The position numbers and the translations under genes were made by a program. The notes beneath the pieces were generated by a model, which was not told the origin of the DNA, did not search any database, and worked only from the letters and a program-made list of their open reading frames with translations. Of a DNA stretch of 37,801 nucleotides, positions 17,916-25,665 are shown piece by piece (position 1 is the first letter of the stretch; every line of letters starts with the position of its first letter). This DNA comes from an uncultured Opitutaceae bacterium. Its GTDB lineage: Bacteria > Verrucomicrobiota > Verrucomicrobiia > Opitutales > Opitutaceae. Where the stretch lies: positions 1 through 37,801 of the forward strand of contig CAISPT010000051.1 of the NCBI GenBank assembly GCA_903887455.1. Reading direction: 5' to 3'.

Positions 17916-18461
17916 TCAGGCGCGGATGGAATTTGAGACCTCGAGCGCCTTCTCCGGAGAGAAAAGGTTCCCGACGATCGACAGGGCGAAATCCAGCGAC
18001 GTCCCCGCTCCCCGTGACGTGATCAGCCGACCGTCAACGACGAGGCGTTCGTCAAAGAGCGCAGCCGGGAGCTCGGAGCGAACAGAATCATGAGCAGTGA
18101 ACCTGCGTCCCTCCAGTATGCCGGCATCCTTGAGAACCAGAGGGGCCGCGCAGATGGCCGCGATCCAGCCACTTGAGTCGCTTTGCCCTCGGACAAGGTC
18201 TAGGACACGGGCGTCGTCCCTCAGCCGACGGACCCCCGGGCCGCCGGGCAACACCACGCAGTCAAATCGCCTATCGGACACCGCGGACAGAGATGTTGTG
18301 GCATGCAAGGTGATCCCGCTGCGTCCGGTCACGTGGATGCCCTCCGCAAGGCTGGCAGCCGTCACCTCGGATCCGGCCCGTCGAAGCAGGTCTATCGGGG
18401 TTATGGCCTCAATTTCCTCGAACCCCTCGGCAAGCAGGACGAGAACCGTTTGGGTCGACAT
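17916..18461 (-). CDS. DJ-1/PfpI (ThiJ/YajL) family protein
   Basis: Cytosolic protein of 181 residues with the DJ-1/PfpI flavodoxin-like fold. Visible marks are EGFEEIEAITPIDLLRRAG near the N-terminus (acidic residue Glu15/16), VVLPGGPG near 69, the nucleophile-elbow Cys104 in AAICAAPLVL, and TSRGAGTSLDFAL near 153, typical of the YajL/DJ-1 branch. Proposed roles in this branch are protein/nucleotide deglycation or oxidative-stress protection; the true activity is debated. ATG 18461 is preferred over GTG 18479. It is divergent from ybaB, with a repeated motif in the gap. Confidence 0.9.
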   Translation of the reverse strand: MSTQTVLVLLAEGFEEIEAITPIDLLRRAGSEVTAASLAEGIHVTGRSGITLHATTSLSAVSDRRFDCVVLPGGPGVRRLRDDARVLDLVRGQSDSSGWIAAICAAPLVLKDAGILEGRRFTAHDSVRSELPAALFDERLVVDGRLITSRGAGTSLDFALSIVGNLFSPEKALEVSNSIRA

Positions 18462-18486
18462 GGAGGTTATTGAACACACTCCCGAG

Positions 18487-18531
18487 CGTTATCTCACGGA
18501 AAAATTGCCAAAAACACCTCGTTATTTCACG
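18487..18531. promoter_or_regulatory. Pair of 12-bp direct repeats in the DJ-1/ybaB divergent region
   Basis: CGTTATCTCACG (18487-18498) and CGTTATTTCACG (18520-18531) match at 11 of 12 positions and are 33 bp apart, about three helical turns. The second runs into a CACGTG palindrome, so TCTCACG (18492-18498) is also inverted as CGTGAGA (18530-18536). Phased repeats between divergent genes suggest an operator, but no regulator is known. Confidence 0.4.
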
Positions 18532-18542
18532 TGAGATTGGCA

Positions 18543-18863
18543 ATGGTGTCGCACATGGCCGGAGTCGGAAAACTATTAAAGACCGCACAGAAGATGCAGC
18601 GATCCATAGAGACGCTCCAGACCCAATTGGAGGGGCGCGAGATCGAGGTCGCCGCGGGTGGAGGAGCGGTCAAGGTGAAGGCGAATGCAGCGGGGAAGCT
18701 GATCTCGCTTTCATTGGATCCCGAGTTCCTGAAAGAGGACCCCAAATTCGTTTCGGAAACCATCCTTTCGGCGGCTCAGGACGCCTTGAAGCAGGCCAAG
18801 GATATCAACGAGAGCGAAATGCAGAAGGTCACGTCGGCATTCCAGATGCCCGGGATCTTCTGA
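18543..18863 (+). CDS. ybaB: YbaB/EbfC family nucleoid-associated protein
   Basis: Small DNA-binding protein of 106 residues that forms tweezer-like dimers on DNA. It has the family layout: an N-terminal helix with KLLKTAQKMQ and SIETLQTQLEGREIEV, then the beta-sheet GGGAVKVKANAAGKLISLSLDPEF and a C-terminal helix with AAQDALKQAKD. It lies 4 bp before recR, a linkage conserved in many bacteria. ATG 18543 and ATG 18555 are both possible starts; GTG 18531 is less likely. No clear ribosome site helps the choice. Confidence 0.9.
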   Translation: MVSHMAGVGKLLKTAQKMQRSIETLQTQLEGREIEVAAGGGAVKVKANAAGKLISLSLDPEFLKEDPKFVSETILSAAQDALKQAKDINESEMQKVTSAFQMPGIF

Positions 18864-18867
18864 GTCC

Positions 18868-19464
18868 GTGACCACGGCATTCGAAAAGCTGCAGATGGCG
18901 CTCCGGAAACTACCCGGAATCGGCTTTCGCTCGTCCGAGCGGATCGCGCTTCATCTGCTCCTGGGAAAGCCGGAACAGCTGGAGGCGCTGGTTGTGACCC
19001 TGAAGGAAGCCGCAACCCGAGTCCACCGGTGCTCGCGGTGCGGGAACCTCAGCGAGGAGGACCTCTGCGAGATCTGCTCGGATGCAAGGCGTTCACAGGG
19101 GACGGTATGTGTTGTCGAGAACGTCCCCGATTTGGTTGCCATAGAACGGAGCGGCTCCTGGAGCGCGCGCTATCACGTCCTCCACGGCAAGCTCTCGCCC
19201 CTCCGCGGGGTTGGTCCCGACGACCTTAACCTTGCCGGGCTCCTTGGACTGGTACAGGCAGGCGAGATCGATGAGCTCGTTCTTGCACTTTCCAATGACG
19301 TCGAGGGCGAGGCGACCTGCCATTTTATACGGGAGCAATTGCCGGCCGACCGGGAGGTCAAGGTGACGCGGATCGGGTTTGGGATTCCTAGCGGAGGTGG
19401 CGTTCTGTACGCCGACTCCGTGACGCTGAAGAACGCTCTCGACAGCCGCAGGTCCTTTACCTGA
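18868..19464 (+). CDS. recR: RecR recombination mediator
   Basis: DNA-repair protein of 198 residues that works with RecF/RecO to load RecA on gapped DNA. Visible in order are the helix-hairpin-helix region LRKLPGIGFRSSERIALHLL (12-31), the four-Cys zinc site Cys55, Cys58, Cys67 and Cys70 (CSRCGN...CEIC), the Toprim domain with CVVENVPD near 81 and YHVLHGKLSP near 102-111, and a C-terminal GIPSGGGVLYADSVTL. It starts with GTG 4 bp after ybaB, so the two are one transcript. Its last 8 bp overlap the end of the convergent GT2 gene. Confidence 0.95.
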   Translation: MTTAFEKLQMALRKLPGIGFRSSERIALHLLLGKPEQLEALVVTLKEAATRVHRCSRCGNLSEEDLCEICSDARRSQGTVCVVENVPDLVAIERSGSWSARYHVLHGKLSPLRGVGPDDLNLAGLLGLVQAGEIDELVLALSNDVEGEATCHFIREQLPADREVKVTRIGFGIPSGGGVLYADSVTLKNALDSRRSFT

Positions 19465-20434
19465 CCGGGTGGGATCCTTTGTCCGTGGCGGAGGCCCTGG
19501 CGCGCGCGGCCTGAAGCCGTCGGGCCACCCGCCATCCCGCCACCGCCGCGACGGCCCGGAAAATCCGGCCTCCGCCGGGACGAACGTCGGTGCCCCCTAG
19601 GGCAACCGCCCTTTCCTCACATCTGCGCGCGAGCCTGGGTTCGTCGGGATACGCGGCGTAGGCCAGGCGTTGGAACGCATTTGCGGCCGCAGAGCGGGCT
19701 GCCTGACCGGGCCTGAGGCTTTGCAGACGTTCGGACGTCAGCGTAAGGGACCGGAATGCGGAAAGCCAGGCGGCACGGGTCCTACGGCTGCTAAGACTGC
19801 CTGGCGTGTTCGAGCGATAGTAGGAGAGCGCGCGGCTGCAAAAACGGACACCCCGGCTAGCGATAACCACCCTGCTGAAGAACTCGCCGTCATCGTCGAG
19901 GGTCAACGCCCCGTCCCACCGGCCCGCAGCCTCGGCTAGAGACCTTGAGAGCAGCCACGCGGCCGGGTGCATCATGGCGTCGTCGCGAAGCTTGATGATC
20001 AGCCAGTCGAGGGGATCGGAATCCGTGCAGAGGGGCTGCGGAGTATGGTCGGCGCCGGCGATCGATCCGGAGAAGCGTGTCCAACGCGAACAATAGGCGA
20101 AGTCGCCTCCTAGAGCCTCGGCCAAAGCCATCTGCGCCGCAACCTTCTCCCGCTCGAGCAGGTCATCGGCGTCGAGGAACTGAAGCCATTCCCCGCGGCT
20201 CTCGTCCCACGCGCGGTTTCGGGCGCTGCTCGCCCCCATGTTCTCCTGTGAGAAGACGCGGACCCCTTTGGACTCGTAGGAACGGGCGATGTTAAGGGTG
20301 CTGTCCGTCGAGCCGTCGTCGACGACGACGACCTCGATTCGCGGCCATGTCTGCGCGAGGCAGGAGTCGATCGTTTCGGCGATCCAGGCACCCGCATTGT
20401 GAGCGGGTATGAGTATGGAAACCAGGGGCGTCAC
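19457..20434 (-). CDS. Family 2 glycosyltransferase
   Basis: GT-A glycosyltransferase of 325 residues. The domain starts VSILIPAHNAGAWIAETIDS, continues with VVVVDDGSTDSTL near 36-48 and QENMGASSARNRA near 64, and has the metal site in FLDADDLL near 86-93. An LDDDGEFFSRV acceptor motif follows near 180. The C-terminal 100 residues are Arg/Ala-rich and probably helical. It is the last gene of cluster 2, starting with GTG in a GTGA overlap with the upstream gene. Confidence 0.88.
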   Translation of the reverse strand: MTPLVSILIPAHNAGAWIAETIDSCLAQTWPRIEVVVVDDGSTDSTLNIARSYESKGVRVFSQENMGASSARNRAWDESRGEWLQFLDADDLLEREKVAAQMALAEALGGDFAYCSRWTRFSGSIAGADHTPQPLCTDSDPLDWLIIKLRDDAMMHPAAWLLSRSLAEAAGRWDGALTLDDDGEFFSRVVIASRGVRFCSRALSYYRSNTPGSLSSRRTRAAWLSAFRSLTLTSERLQSLRPGQAARSAAANAFQRLAYAAYPDEPRLARRCEERAVALGGTDVRPGGGRIFRAVAAVAGWRVARRLQAARARASATDKGSHPVR

Positions 20435-21651
20435 CGGCTGCCCTCCAGCGAGCGGCTCACGAGCGACTGAAGCTTCGGCGCCTCCTTCTCCCAGCAGTAG
20501 CAGCCCTCCGCCGCTTTCCGCGCCGCCGCCTGGGCAGCCCGCAGGCCGGCTGCGTCGCCGAGGATGCGGCCAAGTTCGGCGGACGCCTCACCGGCTTGGA
20601 AGTCTAGGCCGTGCCCGGCGCCCGGGGCGTTGCCAAGCACCTCCAGCTGTCCTTTGGTCGGCGTCGAGATCACCGCTAGGCCCGCATTAAGGTACTGGAG
20701 TATCTTGTTGCTGATCGTGAGGTCCTTGTTCCTCGGATGTCGCGGCTCGAGCGCCAGGCCGAGGTCGAATTCCTGAAGCCGACCGGGAAGCGAGTCCGGC
20801 GGCACGGGTCCGGCTACCGATATGCGAGACCTGAAGGCGTCGTCGAGCCCGGCGAGCAGATCATCCTCATACCCCGGGATCGGGCGTCCAAAGAGGGTCA
20901 GTCTTCCCACGAGAGGCTTGGTTTTCGCCCATGCGGCGAGGAACTCCTCGAGGCCGCGGCCGGGACCGATCGTCTGCGAGAACCAGACCATTTCGGGTTC
21001 ACGCGCCCAGCGCGGTCCAACCGCCGCTTGAAGGGGGAAGCTATTTGAGAGGACGAAAGGCCTGGGTGCGGAATAGGCCAGCGCAAGTTCGCCTGCCATG
21101 GCCTCCGATGTCGTCGAGCTGTAGCAGGCTTTGCGCAGCATTTCCGCCTCGAGGCGACGGATGAGCTTTATGGGGCGCGATTTTTGCGCCTCGGGCAACA
21201 GGTCCTCCGAATGCCAGTCCTCAAAGTCCGCTGCCACGAGGCGGCCTTCCGCAAGCAGGAAGGAACCCACCCAGAATGCTATCTCGGTGTGCACGATTGT
21301 GAGGTCGGCTGCCACCTGTCGGGAGGCCTCAAGGAGCCTGCCGGCGGGACCGAGAGACGCCGGAGGGCTCCACGGCGTGAAGCGGACGGCCTTCCGGGCG
21401 CACCATGTCCCGAGGCGGCTGAATAAGCTTTTTAGCCCACGTCCAGACCTTAACTCTATTCGGCGAACCGAAGTGGCGGCCAGGAGGCGGCTGTCCTCGG
21501 AGCTGTCGGACTCGGTCTCAAAGATGGTTAGTAGCGTGACATCGTAATCCGCTGCGGCGAGTGCCGTGGCCTCTTTGAATGCGCGCGGATTGCGGCATGC
21601 GGGGCCCGAGGTCACAATCAGGATGCGGGCTTTTCTGCCGTCTTCCTTCAT
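20431..21651 (-). CDS. GT4-like glycosyltransferase
   Basis: GT-B type protein of 406 residues. It starts with RILIVTSGPACRNPRAFKEA (a P-R-x-x-K/R-E acceptor loop common in capsule GTs), has VAADFEDWHSEDL near 145, VWFSQTIGPGRGLEEF near 225 at the start of the donor domain, and LTISNKILQYLNAGLAVIST near 318 in place of a clear Glu-x7-Glu. ATG 21651 is chosen because it forms an ATGA overlap with the upstream GT2 stop; the 11 residues before it in the open frame look like a shadow. Substrates are unknown. Confidence 0.83.
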   Translation of the reverse strand: MKEDGRKARILIVTSGPACRNPRAFKEATALAAADYDVTLLTIFETESDSSEDSRLLAATSVRRIELRSGRGLKSLFSRLGTWCARKAVRFTPWSPPASLGPAGRLLEASRQVAADLTIVHTEIAFWVGSFLLAEGRLVAADFEDWHSEDLLPEAQKSRPIKLIRRLEAEMLRKACYSSTTSEAMAGELALAYSAPRPFVLSNSFPLQAAVGPRWAREPEMVWFSQTIGPGRGLEEFLAAWAKTKPLVGRLTLFGRPIPGYEDDLLAGLDDAFRSRISVAGPVPPDSLPGRLQEFDLGLALEPRHPRNKDLTISNKILQYLNAGLAVISTPTKGQLEVLGNAPGAGHGLDFQAGEASAELGRILGDAAGLRAAQAAARKAAEGCYCWEKEAPKLQSLVSRSLEGSR

Positions 21652-22652
21652 CGTTCCGAATTGATGATTTGTGCCCATCCGCATTCCAACTGCAATTTCC
21701 GAAGGCTCTCCGACTCACCGAGGGACCTGAACCAGCGGAAGAGGCGCTGAACGGCCCTGAATTCGCGGTCGCGCCACGGGTGCGGACCGAACAGTTCGGG
21801 ATGGGCAAGTCCGTTTCGGCGCGCATCGGATCTCCACAACTCTTGGTACCTGGAGTTAGCGCTCTTGGTAGCCGGATGAACCCTCAGGACTCCGAGCGCC
21901 CGGTTCACGTGCCGGATACGAACCCCCTGCAGCAGGCGGATCCACAACTCGTAGTCCATCGCGCAATGCTGCTCCTCCCAAACGGGTTTGTGCGCCCCTT
22001 CGCTCCAGAATGCCGCGTGGGAGGGTATCAACCCGGGATATGCGACGTATCTCTGATGCGCGAATCCCGCGATGACGTGCCGCACTTCGCCGGTGGACTC
22101 GTCCAACTCGAGAGAGTTGCCGTAGACGAACCCCGAGTGGCCGTTGAAGGTCCGCGCGACAGACTCGAGCGCCCCTGGGAGATAGAAGTCGTCGCTGTTT
22201 ATCCACCCGCGAAGCTTTCCAGAGGCCAGTGAAAATCCGAGGTTGATGGCGTGGGACTGACCCCGGTCCTTGGCGCGGCGGTGAAAGCTCAGCCAGGGGC
22301 CGTAACGCTCGATGATGGAGGAAGTTCCGTCGGTTGACCCTCCGTCCATGACCACAAACTCCAGTTCGGGGTAATTCTGCAGGAGCACGGACCTTATGGT
22401 CTGCTCGAGGAACGGAGCCTGCTGATACGACGGCGTGACGACCGAAATCAGGGGCCAGTCCCCCACGGGGGAGGGAGGTGGCCACTCGACGTCCCAGGGC
22501 CACCCGCGACGCCCGTCCGGCGGCTCTGGAAGGTCGGCTAGCAGGCCCCTGGGTTTGAAAGGAACCCTGGGAAGGGCTGGGGGAGCCCCTTCGCGCAGCA
22601 ATTCGACCCTATAGCCGTCCAGATCCGGCAGTGCCTGTGTATAGGCTGCCAT
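21648..22652 (-). CDS. Family 2 glycosyltransferase with Pro-rich N-terminal extension
   Basis: GT-A glycosyltransferase of 334 residues. The catalytic domain begins only at about residue 67 (PLISVVTPSYQQAPFLEQTI), with VVMDGGSTDGT near 99-109 and the metal-site equivalent WINSDDFYLPGA near 150. About 65 residues rich in Pro, Arg and Trp precede it. Relatives with the QAPFLEQTIRSVL opening are common in O-antigen and capsule clusters. ATG 22652 shares one base with the TAA stop of the upstream FkbM gene (TAATG). Confidence 0.87.
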   Translation of the reverse strand: MAAYTQALPDLDGYRVELLREGAPPALPRVPFKPRGLLADLPEPPDGRRGWPWDVEWPPPSPVGDWPLISVVTPSYQQAPFLEQTIRSVLLQNYPELEFVVMDGGSTDGTSSIIERYGPWLSFHRRAKDRGQSHAINLGFSLASGKLRGWINSDDFYLPGALESVARTFNGHSGFVYGNSLELDESTGEVRHVIAGFAHQRYVAYPGLIPSHAAFWSEGAHKPVWEEQHCAMDYELWIRLLQGVRIRHVNRALGVLRVHPATKSANSRYQELWRSDARRNGLAHPELFGPHPWRDREFRAVQRLFRWFRSLGESESLRKLQLECGWAQIINSER

Positions 22653-23452
22653 TAGGCTCGCGGCATCAATGCGAAGCTCTCGTCAAACGCCATGAGGGCC
22701 CGCAGGTGGGGTCTAGACGCCACCTTAACAAGGTTCGGCATCGCGAATACGTCGTAGGAGAGCTCCTCGGCAATCGAAAGGAGCGAGCCCGCATCACAGC
22801 CGAAGCTTCTCAGGTTGGAAGCGTTCCACTCCACGAGCAAAAGGGGGCGGGACGACGCGATGCACGCTGCTCCCCCCTTCAGGACGCCAAGCTCAGCGCC
22901 CTCTACATCGATCTTAACTGCCGATACCGTGGGTCTGCCCCGTCGTTGCCACTCGATATCGAGAGTGGACAGGTGGACCCGGACGGCTGTGGTCCCTCCT
23001 GTTCGGCCGGTGTCGGCAAGTCCGTCAAATGCGCCGAGGTCCGGCGTCGCGCAGTGAAACTCGGCCTCACCTTCGTGATCACTCAGGGCCGATGTGATGA
23101 CCTCCCAGCGGTCTCGAAACCCGCTGCCCGCCGCCGTTCGCTGAAGGTGGGCGACGTTGTGCGGCGAGGGTTCGAACGAGACAACGTTGAGGGAGGATTC
23201 TGATGCGAGAAGGGGGATCGACATCAGGCCGATATTGGCTCCGACGTCAAAGACCGTCGAATTTGGGCAAAGGGCCGACTGAAGCAGGCGCACGTTCGAG
23301 GCTTCGTATATGCCCTGCTCGCAGGCCAGGTTGAATACGAGGGCATTCCGTGGGAAATAGGTGCGGACGCCGAAATAGGGGAAGGAACCCGATAATCCCG
23401 GGCACGAACCGTAAAGCCAGCGCTTGAAACGCGATCTTAGTGAAAGCGGCAT
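22652..23452 (-). CDS. FkbM family SAM-dependent methyltransferase
   Basis: Cytosolic methyltransferase of 266 residues, expected to O-methylate a sugar. The SAM motif I is FDVGANIGL at 68-76, followed by VSFEPSPHNVAHLQ near 91 (acidic residue contacting the SAM ribose), and the FkbM-typical VKIDVEGAELGVLKGG near 195. The C-terminal part has LLLVEWN. ATG 23452 is the first ATG in frame and leaves a normal-length domain; upstream there is only a TTG. A 262-bp gap with two stem-loops precedes it, so it may start a separate transcript. Confidence 0.88.
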   Translation of the reverse strand: MPLSLRSRFKRWLYGSCPGLSGSFPYFGVRTYFPRNALVFNLACEQGIYEASNVRLLQSALCPNSTVFDVGANIGLMSIPLLASESSLNVVSFEPSPHNVAHLQRTAAGSGFRDRWEVITSALSDHEGEAEFHCATPDLGAFDGLADTGRTGGTTAVRVHLSTLDIEWQRRGRPTVSAVKIDVEGAELGVLKGGAACIASSRPLLLVEWNASNLRSFGCDAGSLLSIAEELSYDVFAMPNLVKVASRPHLRALMAFDESFALMPRA

Positions 23453-23532
23453 CAGGGTCAGTATGGCCGTGGGGGGCGTCGAAAACAAGCAGCGTGGAGA
23501 CGGGCTCCAAATAATGGGAGGGAATCGGGAGC

Positions 23533-23550
23533 CGGAGGGTTCGCCCTCCG
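23533..23550. terminator. Strong hairpin with TTCG loop upstream of the FkbM gene
   Basis: CGGAGGG (23533-23539) and CCCTCCG (23544-23550) pair perfectly around TTCG; on the minus (transcribed) strand the loop is CGAA. It lies 165 bp after the GT stop and 81 bp before the FkbM start. It could be a terminator or attenuator within cluster 2. No T-run follows. Confidence 0.4.
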
Positions 23551-23640
23551 AGGTGAGAGCCCTTGAATGTCCACGAAAGCAGTACGAATGCGTATTCGGA
23601 TCAGGAGCGCGCAACTTCGATGCACCGCCGAGTTAAGGAA

Positions 23641-23661
23641 ATTCCGCAGGCCGGCCGGAAT
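23641..23661. repeat. Inverted repeat after the GT gene at 23715-24668
   Basis: ATTCCG (23641-23646) and CGGAAT (23656-23661) enclose a loop that itself holds the palindrome GGCCGGCC (23649-23656 overlapping the arm). It lies about 54 bp after the stop on the transcribed strand. With the TTCG hairpin it marks a likely transcript boundary. Confidence 0.3.
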
Positions 23662-23714
23662 CTTGCGGATGGAATCCTTGTCGCACCGCGGCCCTGGGAG
23701 CCGTCCCCTTGTCC

Positions 23715-24668
23715 TCAAGCGGGTCCGCATCGTGCTTCGGCGCCCATCGCTATCCGCCAACCCCGGCGAAAGTACCACCGCTTGGACGTGTCGACGTAGT
23801 GGTGCATGACTGCGCTCGGGTGCTCGACCTCGGCCCTCTCCGGTCGCGTGATGTACTCTCCGGCTGGAGCTACGGCCGTCTTCTGGCCCGCGACCATCAT
23901 GGCCACGATTGCCTGCTCGAGAAAATAGCTAGTACCCTCTGCTCCTATTAGGCTCGCGCACCACGACTCGATGCGATCCCAGTCCACGAGGTCGCTGCGG
24001 AGCCCGCACAGCCCGACGTTCACGAGGGGAGGAACAGGCGCGCCCGCGAGTTTTTCCATTAACGGGCGCGAATACCCGTATGACTCGGTGCAATCCACGG
24101 CGTGAAGGGGCATGGTCGGCCCCTGCAGCCAGTCTACAAGGAGATCGGGACTCCTGAAAAAGAGCATGTCGGAATCCAGCACCAACTTCCATCCGGACGA
24201 CCCCGCGTGTACGTCGATGATCTTCCGTAGGTTCAGATAGTGTGACCAACGCTCGCGGAGCACGGGAAATCGCGAGACGGGCAGGCTCCTTTCCACCTTT
24301 GCCCGCAGATCCTCCGCGCGTCGGATCACGATCCTGGCGCCCAGCTGCTCGAGGCGACCGGCACACTCGTCGTCGATCGAACCGTCGTCGTACAGGACCG
24401 CCCCGACGTTGGCGCCGGAGAATCTGGAAAACGAGTGCAGACAAAACGCAGTCTGGTACCAGAATCGCGCCCCGGTCATCAGGTGAAGGGTGAGATCGGG
24501 CGCGCCCGATGTGGAGGGCAGTCGGCCCAGGCGTCCTGCGGCATCTACCATTTCCAGTCGGTTCGTCTCAGTGAATCGTTGCGCCCATGGCCCTCCCTCC
24601 CTGCCGGACTTGCGCAGCCAAGAGAGGGGCTCGTAGTAGAACCGGAGCAGGATCTGGCCGGGAGTCAT
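23715..24668 (-). CDS. GT-A type glycosyltransferase (nucleotide-diphospho-sugar transferase)
   Basis: Protein of 317 residues with a GT-A layout. It has LTLHLMTGARFWYQTAFCLH near 59-78, AVLYDDGSID near 90-99, the metal-binding motif Asp165-Ser-Asp167 in KLVLDSDMLFF, and VNVGLCGLRS near 217. The pattern resembles GT8-like or uncharacterised polysaccharide transferases more than GT2. ATG 24668 forms an ATGA overlap with the upstream GT2 stop; the long upstream open frame is a shadow. Donor and acceptor are unknown. Confidence 0.8.
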   Translation of the reverse strand: MTPGQILLRFYYEPLSWLRKSGREGGPWAQRFTETNRLEMVDAAGRLGRLPSTSGAPDLTLHLMTGARFWYQTAFCLHSFSRFSGANVGAVLYDDGSIDDECAGRLEQLGARIVIRRAEDLRAKVERSLPVSRFPVLRERWSHYLNLRKIIDVHAGSSGWKLVLDSDMLFFRSPDLLVDWLQGPTMPLHAVDCTESYGYSRPLMEKLAGAPVPPLVNVGLCGLRSDLVDWDRIESWCASLIGAEGTSYFLEQAIVAMMVAGQKTAVAPAGEYITRPERAEVEHPSAVMHHYVDTSKRWYFRRGWRIAMGAEARCGPA

Positions 24669-25588
24669 TTCCGTGGGATTTCGGAGCGGCCGAGGAAGAG
24701 CCCGCGGGCCCCTTGCCAGCGTATCGTTTCCACCGCTCCGCGCCACGCCCGGTGTCGGGCCCAGGATCTCAGGGTCCTTGCGGGCACAGTCCAACGAGCG
24801 ATCGGCGTCCAAGGCCTTATCCCGTGCGCCGAAAGAACCCTCACCCACGACCTCTGTATGGCCATGTTGAGGCGCGCCAGATAGCTTGCGGAAAGGCGTG
24901 AGGCGGGGATGAGGTGCGTCAGCGTGAGATCGGGAAAGTAACCGACATCCCATCCGGCACCAATTGCCGTCAGAACCATGTCGTTGTCGCCCCCCGAGGT
25001 AAGGTCGCTCCCTCGCCGGTCCACGATGGCGTTCGGCGGGGCTTCAAGCCAGGCCCTGGCTGCCTCCCGTCGAAGCACCATGCCGGCTCCGATTGGAGCA
25101 CACATCGGATAGGCCGACGGTGAATCCTGCTTTGAAGACGAAAGGGCCACCGGTCCCAAGTCGCGGACCGCGAGGAGGCCGAGAAACTCCTGGTGCCAGG
25201 GGGAGGGCGGGGTCTCGAATTCGCCGACGCTGCGGCCCCCGAACGCCCCCATCCGCGGGTAATCGCGGGCTATTGACAGCGCTTTGGACAGGTAGTCGGG
25301 AGCGAGGACATTGTCGTCGTCCACGAACACGCAGAGGGGCGTGGAACTCTCAGCCAGCCCGCGACGCCTCGCCCAGGAGAGTCCCAGCCTCGGCTCGGAA
25401 ACGATCCGGAGGTTGGGGAGCCGGAGCCCGCGGACGGAGGGATCGGATCCGTTGTCCACGACGACGCAGTCCCATCTCTCGGTGGGGAGCGTTTGGGCGC
25501 GCAATCCGGAAAGCGCGCGTTCGATGCGGGCCGGGTCCGGGTTGTGCGTGCAGATTACTACGGAGATTTCCACTTTGGTCTCTTCCAT
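24665..25588 (-). CDS. Family 2 glycosyltransferase
   Basis: GT-A glycosyltransferase of 307 residues. It opens EISVVICTHNPDPARIERAL, with CVVVDNGSD near 41-49, LGLSWARRRGL near 70, the metal motif VFVDDDNVLAPDYL near 87-100 and the acceptor motif SGGDNDMVL near 197, followed by LTHLIPASRLSASYL. That C-terminal signature is typical of the polysaccharide GT2 group. Its gene overlaps the next one by ATGA. ATG 25588 is the first start and is 77 bp after the acyltransferase stop. Confidence 0.88.
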   Translation of the reverse strand: MEETKVEISVVICTHNPDPARIERALSGLRAQTLPTERWDCVVVDNGSDPSVRGLRLPNLRIVSEPRLGLSWARRRGLAESSTPLCVFVDDDNVLAPDYLSKALSIARDYPRMGAFGGRSVGEFETPPSPWHQEFLGLLAVRDLGPVALSSSKQDSPSAYPMCAPIGAGMVLRREAARAWLEAPPNAIVDRRGSDLTSGGDNDMVLTAIGAGWDVGYFPDLTLTHLIPASRLSASYLARLNMAIQRSWVRVLSAHGIRPWTPIARWTVPARTLRSWARHRAWRGAVETIRWQGARGLFLGRSEIPRK

Positions 25589-25665
25589 GAACTGTCGTGA
25601 TCAATCACTCAGGCGCGCCCTCGGCGTCCAACTCGGATTCGGCCTCCATGCAAATGTTTGAAGGC

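Noticed and set aside
24669-24953. N-terminal extension of the GT gene at 23715
   Set aside because: It overlaps the upstream GT2 gene in another frame and adds no domain; the ATGA start at 24668 is better.
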